NCBI RefSeq assembly: GCF_008931805.1 | Contig: NZ_CP044399.1 | Coordinates: 868,001 to 932,000, forward strand | DNA length: 64,000 bases | Source of the DNA: Moritella marina ATCC 15381 | GTDB lineage: Bacteria; Pseudomonadota; Gammaproteobacteria; Enterobacterales; Moritellaceae | Direction of reading: 5' to 3' | Part shown: piece by piece, positions 28,131 to 35,833 of the stretch | Layout: the number at the start of each line of letters is the position of its first letter | How positions within the stretch are numbered: the first letter of the stretch is position 1 | Notes under the pieces: model-generated | Databases searched by the model: none | Seen by the model: only the letters and a program-made list of their open reading frames with translations | Told to the model about the DNA's origin: nothing | Position numbers and translations under genes: made by a program

Positions 28131-29069
28131 GTGAAGAGTTTATTCGATACATTTAACGCAGCTGAAGATGCAGAATCAAACCTAGTACGTGAACAATTAA
28201 AAGGCTTGTTAACACCACAAGGTAGCGCAGAATTTGTTGTTAGGGACGCAACATCTATAAAGCTCGTCACCGTGAGGGAAGGGCGTTTACCCTGCATTCT
28301 GATTATTAATGGTTACCTTTCTAAAGAGGGGGAAGTGGTAGCTGATTGGCTAAGTGTGGTTGATGAATTATACCCTGAAAACAAGGTTATCCATGTACGC
28401 TGGAATGCGGGTGATATTATTGATATAGCGCGTAATGGCAGTGCTGCTATTGACGGTACTATTAACAGTGCTAATGAAAGTATGGCTACCGTAAACGACG
28501 ATAACAGCGCTGATAAATGGTTAGCCGCGGCCAAGGTTGCACGGGATATGAGCCCTGCGGGTATTGCCGCTTTGATTGGCGGTTTAGTCGCAGATAAACT
28601 GGTCGGGCATTGGCATAAATCGTTTAATGAAACATTACATGCTGGCCTTGATTTAGCCAACGCAGTACAAGCTGATAAGCAATTACATGGCGCAATATTA
28701 ATGGGCTATTCCTTAGGTGCCAAGGTGGCTTGTGAGGCGTTAAAAAACCTTGATGCGAATACCATTTCTAGCTGTTATTTGTTGGCGGGTGCTGTATCTG
28801 CAGACGCTGAGCAGTGGGCTCCTATATTGGCAAAACACACCGAACTACAATTGATTAATTGTTATAGCGATAATGATGATGTATTGAAAGGTGCCAATGG
28901 GGCAGAAGGTATCTTCCCTCATACACCAGCCGGACTGACCAAAATTGAAAGCCATAATACCAAGCAAGTCATTAATCTGGATGTATCCGCGTTTTCATCT
29001 GGGCACATGCACTTTAAAAATGAACGAGTAGGCAAAGCTTTGGCGGATACTGTTTGTAGATCGCGCTGA
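28131..29069 (+). CDS. DUF726-like alpha/beta hydrolase
   Basis: A 312-residue protein starting at GTG 28131 with AGGA 9 bases upstream. It has an alpha/beta hydrolase core: the strand LPCILIINGYLS, the nucleophile elbow GYSLGAK with S194, an acid in NCYSDNDDVL and a C-terminal His in SSGHMHF. A glycine-rich helix (AGIAALIGGLVADKL) between them is typical of the DUF726/TMCO4 group. A hydrolase acting on a lipid or ester is likely; no substrate is known. It follows the McrBC unit but is separated by about 120 bases. Confidence 0.68.
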   Translation: MKSLFDTFNAAEDAESNLVREQLKGLLTPQGSAEFVVRDATSIKLVTVREGRLPCILIINGYLSKEGEVVADWLSVVDELYPENKVIHVRWNAGDIIDIARNGSAAIDGTINSANESMATVNDDNSADKWLAAAKVARDMSPAGIAALIGGLVADKLVGHWHKSFNETLHAGLDLANAVQADKQLHGAILMGYSLGAKVACEALKNLDANTISSCYLLAGAVSADAEQWAPILAKHTELQLINCYSDNDDVLKGANGAEGIFPHTPAGLTKIESHNTKQVINLDVSAFSSGHMHFKNERVGKALADTVCRSR

Positions 29070-29195
29070 TTAATTGTGTTGGTAACTGGTATTAGCTGAA
29101 ACTATTAGACTTTATTGTGAGTGAAGGATAATGTGTTGCATAGATATGTCCATAATAGATATGCTCGTAACAGGTTGTAATCAATGGAGTCGGTA

Positions 29196-30095
29196 ATGAG
29201 TGACGTGAGTTTAGATAAAGTAGGGTTAATCGTCGAAGGCGGCGGGTTAAGAGCCATGTTTGGCGCAGGAGTATTAGATCATTTCCTTACCTGTGCGGTG
29301 CATTTTCCCTATGTATCGGGTGTTTCTGCAGGCGCGCTTTATTCCGCATCCTATGTGTCTAAGCAGCATAAACGCAATCTGAATATTCAGCTTGAATACC
29401 ATGATGATCCCCGTTATATGGGCATGAAACATCTGCTTAAAACCGGCAGTTATGTCAACACGCCTTTTACTTTTCATGCCATGGCCAAGCAGTTGGTGCC
29501 GTATGACTTTGATACGTTGTTTAATATGAAAGAAGTATTTGAAATAGGTGCGTTTAATTGTAAAACCGGCAAGACAGATTACTTTTCTTCCCAGCAATTA
29601 ACCACCCAAGATCAGGTACTAGACAGCCTTATCGCGACCTCAAGTTTGCCGTTTATTTCCAAACCTATGATGATCAATAACATGCCTTATCTTGATGGTG
29701 GCATTATGGATCCTATTCCTGCTGAACATGCTTTTGAGTCAGGGTGCGACCGCTTGGTCATTATTTTAAGTCAGCATGAAAGCTACCGAAAATCAGCCAT
29801 GAAAATGGACTTGGCTTGTCGTATTGCTTGTTATAAATACCCGCAGTTATATCAAGCGTTGCATGCCCGCCATACTCATTATAATAATGCTTTGGATAAG
29901 ATCGCCGAATGGCAACGACAAGGTAAAGTGTTTGTTATTCGCCCGCAAGCACCGTCAGATATTGCGCGGCTAGAGAAAGACAAAAACAAGGTCAAACTGC
30001 GTTATGAAGAAGGGGTGACTGAAGCGCAAGCCTGTTGGGGGGAATTGCAACAATGGCTGGCGACTGGGGCAATGAACAGTCACCAAGCTATTTAA
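29196..30095 (+). CDS. Patatin-like phospholipase
   Basis: A 299-residue serine lipase-type protein. The oxyanion motif is EGGGLRAMFGAGVLD, the nucleophile S44 lies in GVSAG and the catalytic dyad Asp is D167 in LDGGIMDPIP. All patatin catalytic elements are present. I choose ATG 29196 because GGAG lies 6 bases upstream; an ATG at 29184 is in frame but lacks a site. The length and the C-terminal QAPSDIARLEKDKNKVKLRY region fit the bacterial YjjU-like patatins. It probably hydrolyses phospholipids. There is no link to CD-NTase type defence genes nearby. Confidence 0.88.
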   Translation: MSDVSLDKVGLIVEGGGLRAMFGAGVLDHFLTCAVHFPYVSGVSAGALYSASYVSKQHKRNLNIQLEYHDDPRYMGMKHLLKTGSYVNTPFTFHAMAKQLVPYDFDTLFNMKEVFEIGAFNCKTGKTDYFSSQQLTTQDQVLDSLIATSSLPFISKPMMINNMPYLDGGIMDPIPAEHAFESGCDRLVIILSQHESYRKSAMKMDLACRIACYKYPQLYQALHARHTHYNNALDKIAEWQRQGKVFVIRPQAPSDIARLEKDKNKVKLRYEEGVTEAQACWGELQQWLATGAMNSHQAI

Positions 30096-30138
30096 AATGA
30101 GCTATTGAACATGCGGTTCGCTAAAGGCGATATCAGTA

Positions 30139-30675
30139 TTAAAAAGCAAACCTAACACCAATACCGGCGATTGACGTATCAATGTCGGTATCAAACATTA
30201 AGTACTCGGCATAAATATCAATCGTATCTAATACATCTACGCTGGCACCAATGCCGCCGAAGAACTCTTCGCCGTCGGCGTCATCTTTCGAACCATTGAC
30301 TTCAATATCAATCGAAGTCATCGCCACACCGGCTTTGGCATAAACTTCAAAGAATGGCCCTATTGGCAGGTAACCAACAGCAGCGAGTGTAAAGGCTGAG
30401 GCATCGATATCATAATTGCTGCCCAGTGCAGAACCGCTATAGCCACCGAGGTCGTAATAACCGAGTTCAGCAGACACCATAAAAATATTTGAATCGATAA
30501 GGTTATAACCGGCAAAAAGTGCTGGCACCACATCATCGTCATCGAAACTGCCTTGTTCGGCGTTGGCTTGATAAGCACCTGCACCAATATAAAAACCGTC
30601 GGCATAAGCTTGTGCAGGGGCTGTTATCGCTAAGACTGAAATGATGCTGGCTATAAATCGAGAATGTTTATTCAT
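30139..30675 (-). CDS. Outer membrane beta-barrel protein
   Basis: A 178-residue exported protein with a Sec signal peptide ending AQAYA. About eight alternating beta strands (DGFYIGAGAYQ..., PALFAGYNL, FMVSAELGYYDLG, LAAVGYLP) and a terminal Phe in GIGVRFAF follow, the C-terminal signature of outer membrane barrels. It belongs to the small OmpA-like/OmpW-sized barrel class. ATG 30675 has GAGGAAG 8 bases upstream; a longer frame to 30696 lacks one. The acidic loops (FDDDD) may bind cations. Specific function is unknown. Confidence 0.8.
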   Translation of the reverse strand: MNKHSRFIASIISVLAITAPAQAYADGFYIGAGAYQANAEQGSFDDDDVVPALFAGYNLIDSNIFMVSAELGYYDLGGYSGSALGSNYDIDASAFTLAAVGYLPIGPFFEVYAKAGVAMTSIDIEVNGSKDDADGEEFFGGIGASVDVLDTIDIYAEYLMFDTDIDTSIAGIGVRFAF

Positions 30676-30800
30676 GCTAATTTCTTCCTCATACATTGAA
30701 AATTGTGTACTCCGTTAACAATGTATTTGAGTATAGTGTAAAACATAAAATGTGGCGGATTATAGTTAAGCCTTTGTTTTAAATTGTGAAACGTGGTGTG

Positions 30801-31331
30801 TTATCGCGTTTCTACAGCAATGATATTAAGACTAATGAACTGTTTTTGCCATTGTGCGGGGTCAATACCATCAAGCTTGAAAGTGCGGCTATCACGCTGC
30901 TGATTTTTACGTAAATAGGTTTCTGATAATCTATTTTGCGCCTGCCATACGTTAAACTCGGTAGTTGTTATCTTATTGCCACCATCGTCAAATAATGTTG
31001 CAGCAACTGTCACCTTAAGCACGGTTAATGCCGAGGTATTATCAATACTGAAATCCAGCCCTAGCTCTTCATCATCCCACTGCGCAGATTTGAATGTCAC
31101 CCGCACGCCTTGCGATACCGTGCTGGTCATTAATGCTGAGTTCGCCATGACAGCAGGGGTTAATTGCGCAGTTAGAGGCTCTGATTCTGTCAATAGTACG
31201 TATTGCCAAGTGAAATCGTCATTCAGCATAATCTCGGTGCCGTCTTCAAGGGTCATTCGACTCATTTCTTTGGCGGCAGCATTGAGTGAAAATAGTAAGC
31301 AGAAGGCAATGATGTAGGCTTTGTTAAACAT
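30801..31331 (-). CDS. Exported DUF3157-like protein
   Basis: A 176-residue protein with a signal peptide (about 1-20, ending NAAAK), then MTLEDGTEIMLNDDFTWQYV, a short motif that resembles DUF3157 proteins of vibrios and relatives. A predicted immunoglobulin-like beta domain (residues 75-175, FKSAQWDDEELGLDFSIDNTS) makes up the rest. It would be periplasmic. No enzymatic motif is visible and its role is unknown. It stands between an outer membrane barrel and an Nramp-like transporter, all on the minus strand but with gaps that suggest separate units. Confidence 0.62.
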   Translation of the reverse strand: MFNKAYIIAFCLLFSLNAAAKEMSRMTLEDGTEIMLNDDFTWQYVLLTESEPLTAQLTPAVMANSALMTSTVSQGVRVTFKSAQWDDEELGLDFSIDNTSALTVLKVTVAATLFDDGGNKITTTEFNVWQAQNRLSETYLRKNQQRDSRTFKLDGIDPAQWQKQFISLNIIAVETR

Positions 31332-31368
31332 GGTAATTGTTCCAGTAGTGAATGTTAATAGTGAAATC

Positions 31369-31399
31369 GCAAGGTGATATGGCCATCATAACACCTTGC
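31369..31399 (-). terminator. Possible terminator of the Nramp-like gene
   Basis: An 8-bp stem GCAAGGTG / CACCTTGC with a 15-base loop lies 26 bases beyond the stop at 31425. It lacks a clear T-run, so it is a weak candidate. Confidence 0.4.
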
Positions 31400-31424
31400 G
31401 CTATTTTCTTGCGCTATCTTGACG

Positions 31425-32687
31425 TTACATGAACCACTTCCACCAAATGAACACGGCCAAGAAACTAAACAGATAAATCAAACCTGCCCACGATAACAAT
31501 TTCATGTTGGTGGAGAGTTTTAATTCTGTTGGCAGCTCTGTACGAGTCACTAACAGGTAATTAATCAGGGCAAAGATAGGCGTAGTCATAAACGCTAATA
31601 CCATGGCAAAGTTAAGCATATCCATGAGTGATGAGGTAAAGAATAACAAGATAGCTAAGGCACACGCACTCACTGCAATCATCCACACTTGATGGTACTT
31701 ACGTTGCCCTAACGCTTTGTTAGTGATTAACAGTTGCGATTCAGCCAATGCACGTGAATAACCGTCGATCACGGTGATGGTACTACCGAAAATACAAAAG
31801 AAAGCCACAAGTGCAATTAAGTTACCAGACCATTCACCAATCGTTTGTGCATACATGCCGACTAATTGATGCGAAAAACCAATGCCTGAACTCTTAAGCT
31901 CGGCGCCATTACCGTGCAGCACTAATGCGCCAAGAATAACAAAAGCCACAGCGAGTAATGCAGTACCGATATAACCGACGTTAAAATCAAACAAGGCTGA
32001 ATCAGCTGTGACCTGTTGTTCTTGCTGTTGGTTCTTCAGCCACAGTGAGGTAATACTCGAGATCTCAATCGGGGCTGGCATCCAACCCATCATGATCACA
32101 ATAAAGCCAATCGCAGATACCTGCCAAGGCGAAGGGCTAACGTAATCTGTTGGCGCTACTGGACCTTGGTTAAGCGCAATGACAACAGCCGCGACTGTGG
32201 TCACCACTAAGACGCCCATGATCACTTTGGATAACTTATCCAGTGCTTTAAAATGACCTGCAAGTAAGATGACTAAGCAAATAGCTAATACAATCGCTGC
32301 TAATGTTGTTAACGGGATAGTCCAAGGCAAAAAGTAGCCGAGTAAGCTGGCACTAAAGAGCAGTAATGCGGCGGTATTAACAATCCCAGATATGACGTTT
32401 AAGCCGGTATATAGCCATAAATAGCCTTTACCCATCTCGGCATAACCTTGGATCAAGCTTTTACCTGTGCCTAAGGTGTACTGCACACCTGCGCGGAAGA
32501 AGGGATATTTGAACAAGTTTACCAGCAAAATCAATCCAATCAGTTGCCAACCATACGTTGCACCGGCTTTGGTTGATGCCACTAAGTGTGACCCACCAAC
32601 GGCCGCTGTCGCCATCATGATCCCTGGGCCTAAAGACTTAATTCGTTGTTGCCACGTACTTGGCGTCGCTGTCAGCGTTGTGTTCAT
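31425..32687 (-). CDS. Nramp-related transporter with degenerate metal site
   Basis: A 420-residue, roughly 11-helix inner membrane protein alignable with Nramp/MntH from its first helix (LGPGIMMATAAVGGSHLVAS followed by TKAGATYGWQLI). The hallmark DPGN of TM1 is GGSH here, and the TM6 metal-binding region reads GWMPAPIEISS rather than the canonical MPH form. The transported substrate may therefore not be manganese or iron. Starts at 32693 (GTG) and 32690 are in frame; ATG 32687 has AGGA at a 7-base spacing. It is a single-gene unit. Confidence 0.82.
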   Translation of the reverse strand: MNTTLTATPSTWQQRIKSLGPGIMMATAAVGGSHLVASTKAGATYGWQLIGLILLVNLFKYPFFRAGVQYTLGTGKSLIQGYAEMGKGYLWLYTGLNVISGIVNTAALLLFSASLLGYFLPWTIPLTTLAAIVLAICLVILLAGHFKALDKLSKVIMGVLVVTTVAAVVIALNQGPVAPTDYVSPSPWQVSAIGFIVIMMGWMPAPIEISSITSLWLKNQQQEQQVTADSALFDFNVGYIGTALLAVAFVILGALVLHGNGAELKSSGIGFSHQLVGMYAQTIGEWSGNLIALVAFFCIFGSTITVIDGYSRALAESQLLITNKALGQRKYHQVWMIAVSACALAILLFFTSSLMDMLNFAMVLAFMTTPIFALINYLLVTRTELPTELKLSTNMKLLSWAGLIYLFSFLAVFIWWKWFM

Positions 32688-32693
32688 CATCAC

Positions 32694-33299
32694 ATCCTGT
32701 GGTTTTTAGTATTATTACGCGTTGAATATTCGAGTGTAGCTGATTTGTCATAGTAAAACAGTAATATTATGTTGATAGTTAACGGGATGCTTGGCACTGC
32801 GTGAGTTCACATAAAAGATGTTGAAACATGTTATTTATGATTATGGAGAGGTCAGAATAGGTGATTGTTCATTTTTCAATCTAATCTCAAACAAGATGCG
32901 GTTTTATGCTCAAGATTTTATAAAATATAATTATTTTTTTTCATCGATACGAATATTTAATATCAATAACTTAGTGTGTAATGGCATATTTATTGCTTTG
33001 TTTTGTAAGTTGTTGTGGTTTATTGACGCGGTGAATAGGTATTTTAGCAATATGTTATATTTTCTATTTTTGTCGTAAACGACATAGTGTTGTTGTTATG
33101 TAAGCGTTAATATGCGCGCTTAGAATTTATATATTTTAGGTTTTAATTATAATTTATTATTAATCATTATAATTAAAACCTATCATGTGTGACGTTAATG
33201 CGTTTTTGAATGAAAATTCAGTGGTTGTATTCTTTACTGCTTAGTTACTCGGTGTAACGCAGTGAAAGTGTCATTTTATTATTGAGGTATGTTAAGCAA
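32694..33299. other. Long AT-rich intergenic region
   Basis: About 600 bases separate the divergent Nramp-like gene and the coiled-coil protein gene. A plus-strand frame at 32818-33078 (86 codons) has no ribosome binding site, is rich in Phe/Ile/Asn as expected from AT-rich noncoding DNA, and is not called. The notable element is the 17-bp inverted repeat at 33137-33182. Confidence 0.5.
33137..33182. repeat. 17-bp perfect inverted repeat
   Basis: TAGGTTTTAATTATAAT (33137-33153) pairs perfectly with ATTATAATTAAAACCTA (33166-33182) around a 12-base loop. It lies 118 bases before the coiled-coil gene. There is no T-run after it, so it may be an operator, a leader hairpin or a mobile-element scar. 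Confidence 0.75.
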
Positions 33300-34757
33300 A
33301 TGAGCGATATTATGGGAACTGGTCAAAGTGCCAGTAATGTAGACGATAAGGATGTTAAAGAGCTGAGCAAACATAGTCGATTTTTACGTAAAATCGCCTG
33401 GTTAGTTGAGATCATTGTTGTATTTATCGGTCTTTGTATTTCAGTTTCATTAATGACAAGTGACAATAATTTGACGAGCGCGTTTACACTCGCTGCGCCT
33501 TTTGTGATGATTTCGCTGGTGGAATTGACCAAAATTCCGTTTGTCATTGGTCTTTGGCATTCACGTAAATCATTTCCGATGTATTTGTTGATCATTAGTT
33601 TTTTGTGTTTGATTACATTTGAAACGTTATTGAATGGTTTTGAACGTGCATTTTCATCGATTAATAGTCAAATTAACATCAGCGAGATTGAGATCAGTAA
33701 AATTGAAAATCAGATCAAAATTAATGAAGAAAATATCGCGATAGCATTGCAGGACTACAATCTGAAGACTCAGAAAATTGACAATGATACGTCGGTAGTC
33801 AATGCTAATTATAAATCGCAATACGCCAATGAAGTAAGACGTAATAAGCGTTTATCAAAAAATATTCCGCAGTTAAGTAAAGCCTTGGCAGCGAAAAAAG
33901 AAGAGTTAATTCAGCTTAAAATAGAAAAGTCAGAGCTGTTACAAGAGCTATCATTGAAGAAAGAACAACGCTTTAAATCTTCGATGGAACGAACTCAAGG
34001 TAATGCTGATTTAGTACAAGCTGAGCGTACGCGTTTGTTGGCACAGCTTGATAAACTAAATGCTGACAAGATTGTTGCGTTAGATGATTCTAACTTCTTT
34101 ACTTCACCTGGAGTGAAAAAAGATTACGATGAAAAAATTCGCCATGTTGAAACTCAGCTAAACAACATTAATAACAATACGATTATTGTTAAAGACAACA
34201 GCCCTGATTTAGAGTCTGTTCAATTCCTCGATGATTATTATACTGATTTACTTGGATTGAAAGACGACATGATCCAGCAAAAAAATGACGAAGTAAAACA
34301 GCTTAACCGTAGCTATAGAAATGCGGTGAGTGCGAGTAATAGCAATCTAGCTGTGAAACAAATAAAACTCGCTCAAAATAAAACGACAGCGTTACGTAAT
34401 TTAGAAATGAAACGTGATCAGGCTGATGTTCAGTTCTTAACTGAGAAAGACTACATTAAAGAGATCAAGCAAACGAATATGAAGTTACGTTACGATATTC
34501 GTGTGATTGAGATTGAAGCAAATACGATGGCTTTATCTAATCAAGTTTATCGAATGGCCTCTTATATCGATAATGTAGAACACTATAAAGAAGTGAAAAC
34601 CGAGACCTTAACACTGGTTGGTTTAGTTTGGTTTGGTTCATTAGCGTTGATTGGTTCAATTACCGGTATTGCTTTGACTTTGTCAGGCTTACATTTGAAT
34701 AGCCTTGCTAGAAAGCGTGAGCAAAAAGCGCGTGTCTATATCAATGATGAAACGTAA
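33300..34757 (+). CDS. Membrane-anchored long coiled-coil protein, function unknown
   Basis: A 485-residue protein I do not recognise. Three hydrophobic helices lie in the first 125 residues (about 35-55, 62-85, 95-115). A roughly 320-residue charged coiled coil follows (ISEIEISKIENQIKINEENI, KKEELIQLKIEKSELLQELS and similar), and a final membrane pair-like segment sits at about 445-470 (TLTLVGLVWFGSLALIGSIT) with a short basic tail. The coil would lie on one side of the membrane, like a spacer or scaffold. ATG 33300 is preferred over an upstream in-frame TTG at 33282. A terminator hairpin follows. Confidence 0.7.
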   Translation: MSDIMGTGQSASNVDDKDVKELSKHSRFLRKIAWLVEIIVVFIGLCISVSLMTSDNNLTSAFTLAAPFVMISLVELTKIPFVIGLWHSRKSFPMYLLIISFLCLITFETLLNGFERAFSSINSQINISEIEISKIENQIKINEENIAIALQDYNLKTQKIDNDTSVVNANYKSQYANEVRRNKRLSKNIPQLSKALAAKKEELIQLKIEKSELLQELSLKKEQRFKSSMERTQGNADLVQAERTRLLAQLDKLNADKIVALDDSNFFTSPGVKKDYDEKIRHVETQLNNINNNTIIVKDNSPDLESVQFLDDYYTDLLGLKDDMIQQKNDEVKQLNRSYRNAVSASNSNLAVKQIKLAQNKTTALRNLEMKRDQADVQFLTEKDYIKEIKQTNMKLRYDIRVIEIEANTMALSNQVYRMASYIDNVEHYKEVKTETLTLVGLVWFGSLALIGSITGIALTLSGLHLNSLARKREQKARVYINDET

Positions 34758-34786
34758 GTCTAATTCACTTTAGCCGCGTTATATGT

Positions 34787-34820
34787 GAAGCCTGCCTTGT
34801 GCAGGCTTCATTGTTTTTAT
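34787..34820 (+). terminator. Rho-independent terminator after the coiled-coil gene
   Basis: A 9-bp stem GAAGCCTGC / GCAGGCTTC with a 5-base loop is followed by ATTGTTTTTAT, 30 bases after the stop. Confidence 0.85.
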
Positions 34821-35037
34821 ATAAATACGGCTTATTTCTCTCATCTCTAAATAAAACAAAATATATATCTTTATCTTATTATAACGTTAATATTTTTTTG
34901 TTATGGGCGGCGAGATGTTTCTACCTATAAAGAGATTAATGTCTAATAAATAGAGTAAAACAGCATTTATTTTTAACGATCGTCCTTGTTTCATTCCATA
35001 ATATTAATAATAGTTGAGGAGATGAAAGGGAGAAATC

Positions 35038-35757
35038 ATGAATCAAACTATGCCGCAAGCTATACCAAAAATAGTGGCGAATAAAAAGCAGCGAAGTGAT
35101 GAGCTGAGCCGGATTACCGTTTTATCATTTATGGAGCAACACCCTCTGCTGGTTGATATCGAAAATAATGAGGATATTAATCTGCATACTATTACTGCGG
35201 AACATGAAGTAACGCATGATAGCCATTTATTACAGTCAAATTTATCAGTACAGTCCGAGTTATTATTACAATCGGATTTAGTGGTCGTTGTTTATCAACG
35301 AGCGCATGTCGATTCTGCGGGTTATGTCTCTAGGCGTGAAATCATTGATGACAATTATATCGCCACTATATGGTTAAATATTGATGAAATGGGTGCATAC
35401 AATACACTGGCTGCATTACGCTTTATTAATCATATGGCAACAGTGCTGAATCAGAATAACCTGCTTAAATTTAATATCAGTGATATCTCTTCATTAGTAT
35501 CAAATTCGAAGTCGTTACGCTTTTTTGAAGCGTCGTGTGAAGATGATTCATTGAGTATTGCAGCCAACGATAGTATGGCTGATTCTGCGGCGATGATTAT
35601 TGTGACTAAAGAGCCTATTTCAATACGCAAAATAAATGCTGGGTTTGCGGTGATAAATCAAGTCTGTGAACACAAGGTGCCTTGTTATTACGGCGTGCAT
35701 ATGTCGCCGAAATACACAGCAAAGCATACGTACCTCTATTTGGTTGGCGAGCGTTAA
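35038..35757 (+). CDS. Protein of unknown function
   Basis: A 239-residue soluble protein with a strong AAAGGGAG ribosome binding site. I recognise no family. It seems to have an alpha/beta fold: hydrophobic strands in DLVVVVYQRAHV, YIATIWLNIDE and AAMIIVTKEPIS alternate with helices (NTLAALRFINHMATVLN, IRKINAGFAVINQVCEHK). The central part reads weakly like the C-terminal domain of FtsZ/tubulin-type proteins, but no GTP-binding loop is present. It follows the coiled-coil membrane gene on the same strand but after a terminator and 280 bases, so it is a separate unit. A functional link is possible, not shown. Confidence 0.7.
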   Translation: MNQTMPQAIPKIVANKKQRSDELSRITVLSFMEQHPLLVDIENNEDINLHTITAEHEVTHDSHLLQSNLSVQSELLLQSDLVVVVYQRAHVDSAGYVSRREIIDDNYIATIWLNIDEMGAYNTLAALRFINHMATVLNQNNLLKFNISDISSLVSNSKSLRFFEASCEDDSLSIAANDSMADSAAMIIVTKEPISIRKINAGFAVINQVCEHKVPCYYGVHMSPKYTAKHTYLYLVGER

Positions 35758-35782
35758 TTTCCTTAAAAGATATTAAACGGCG

Positions 35783-35823
35783 GCAAAAATAAATAAGCAG
35801 GTATTAATTGCTAATACCTGCTT
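35783..35823 (-). terminator. Terminator of the peroxidase operon
   Basis: A 12-bp stem AAGCAGGTATTA / TAATACCTGCTT with a 5-base loop. On the minus strand it is followed by TTATTTATTTTTG. It lies 10 bases beyond the stop at 35834, between convergent genes. Confidence 0.8.
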
Positions 35824-35833
35824 AAGATCCCCC

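Noticed and set aside
29196-30095. Patatin as a CBASS-type defence effector
   Set aside because: No CD-NTase or accessory gene is adjacent, and the sequence fits housekeeping YjjU-like patatins.
32818-33078. 86-codon frame in the AT-rich intergenic region
   Set aside because: No ribosome binding site, composition typical of translated AT-rich noncoding DNA, no recognisable domain.
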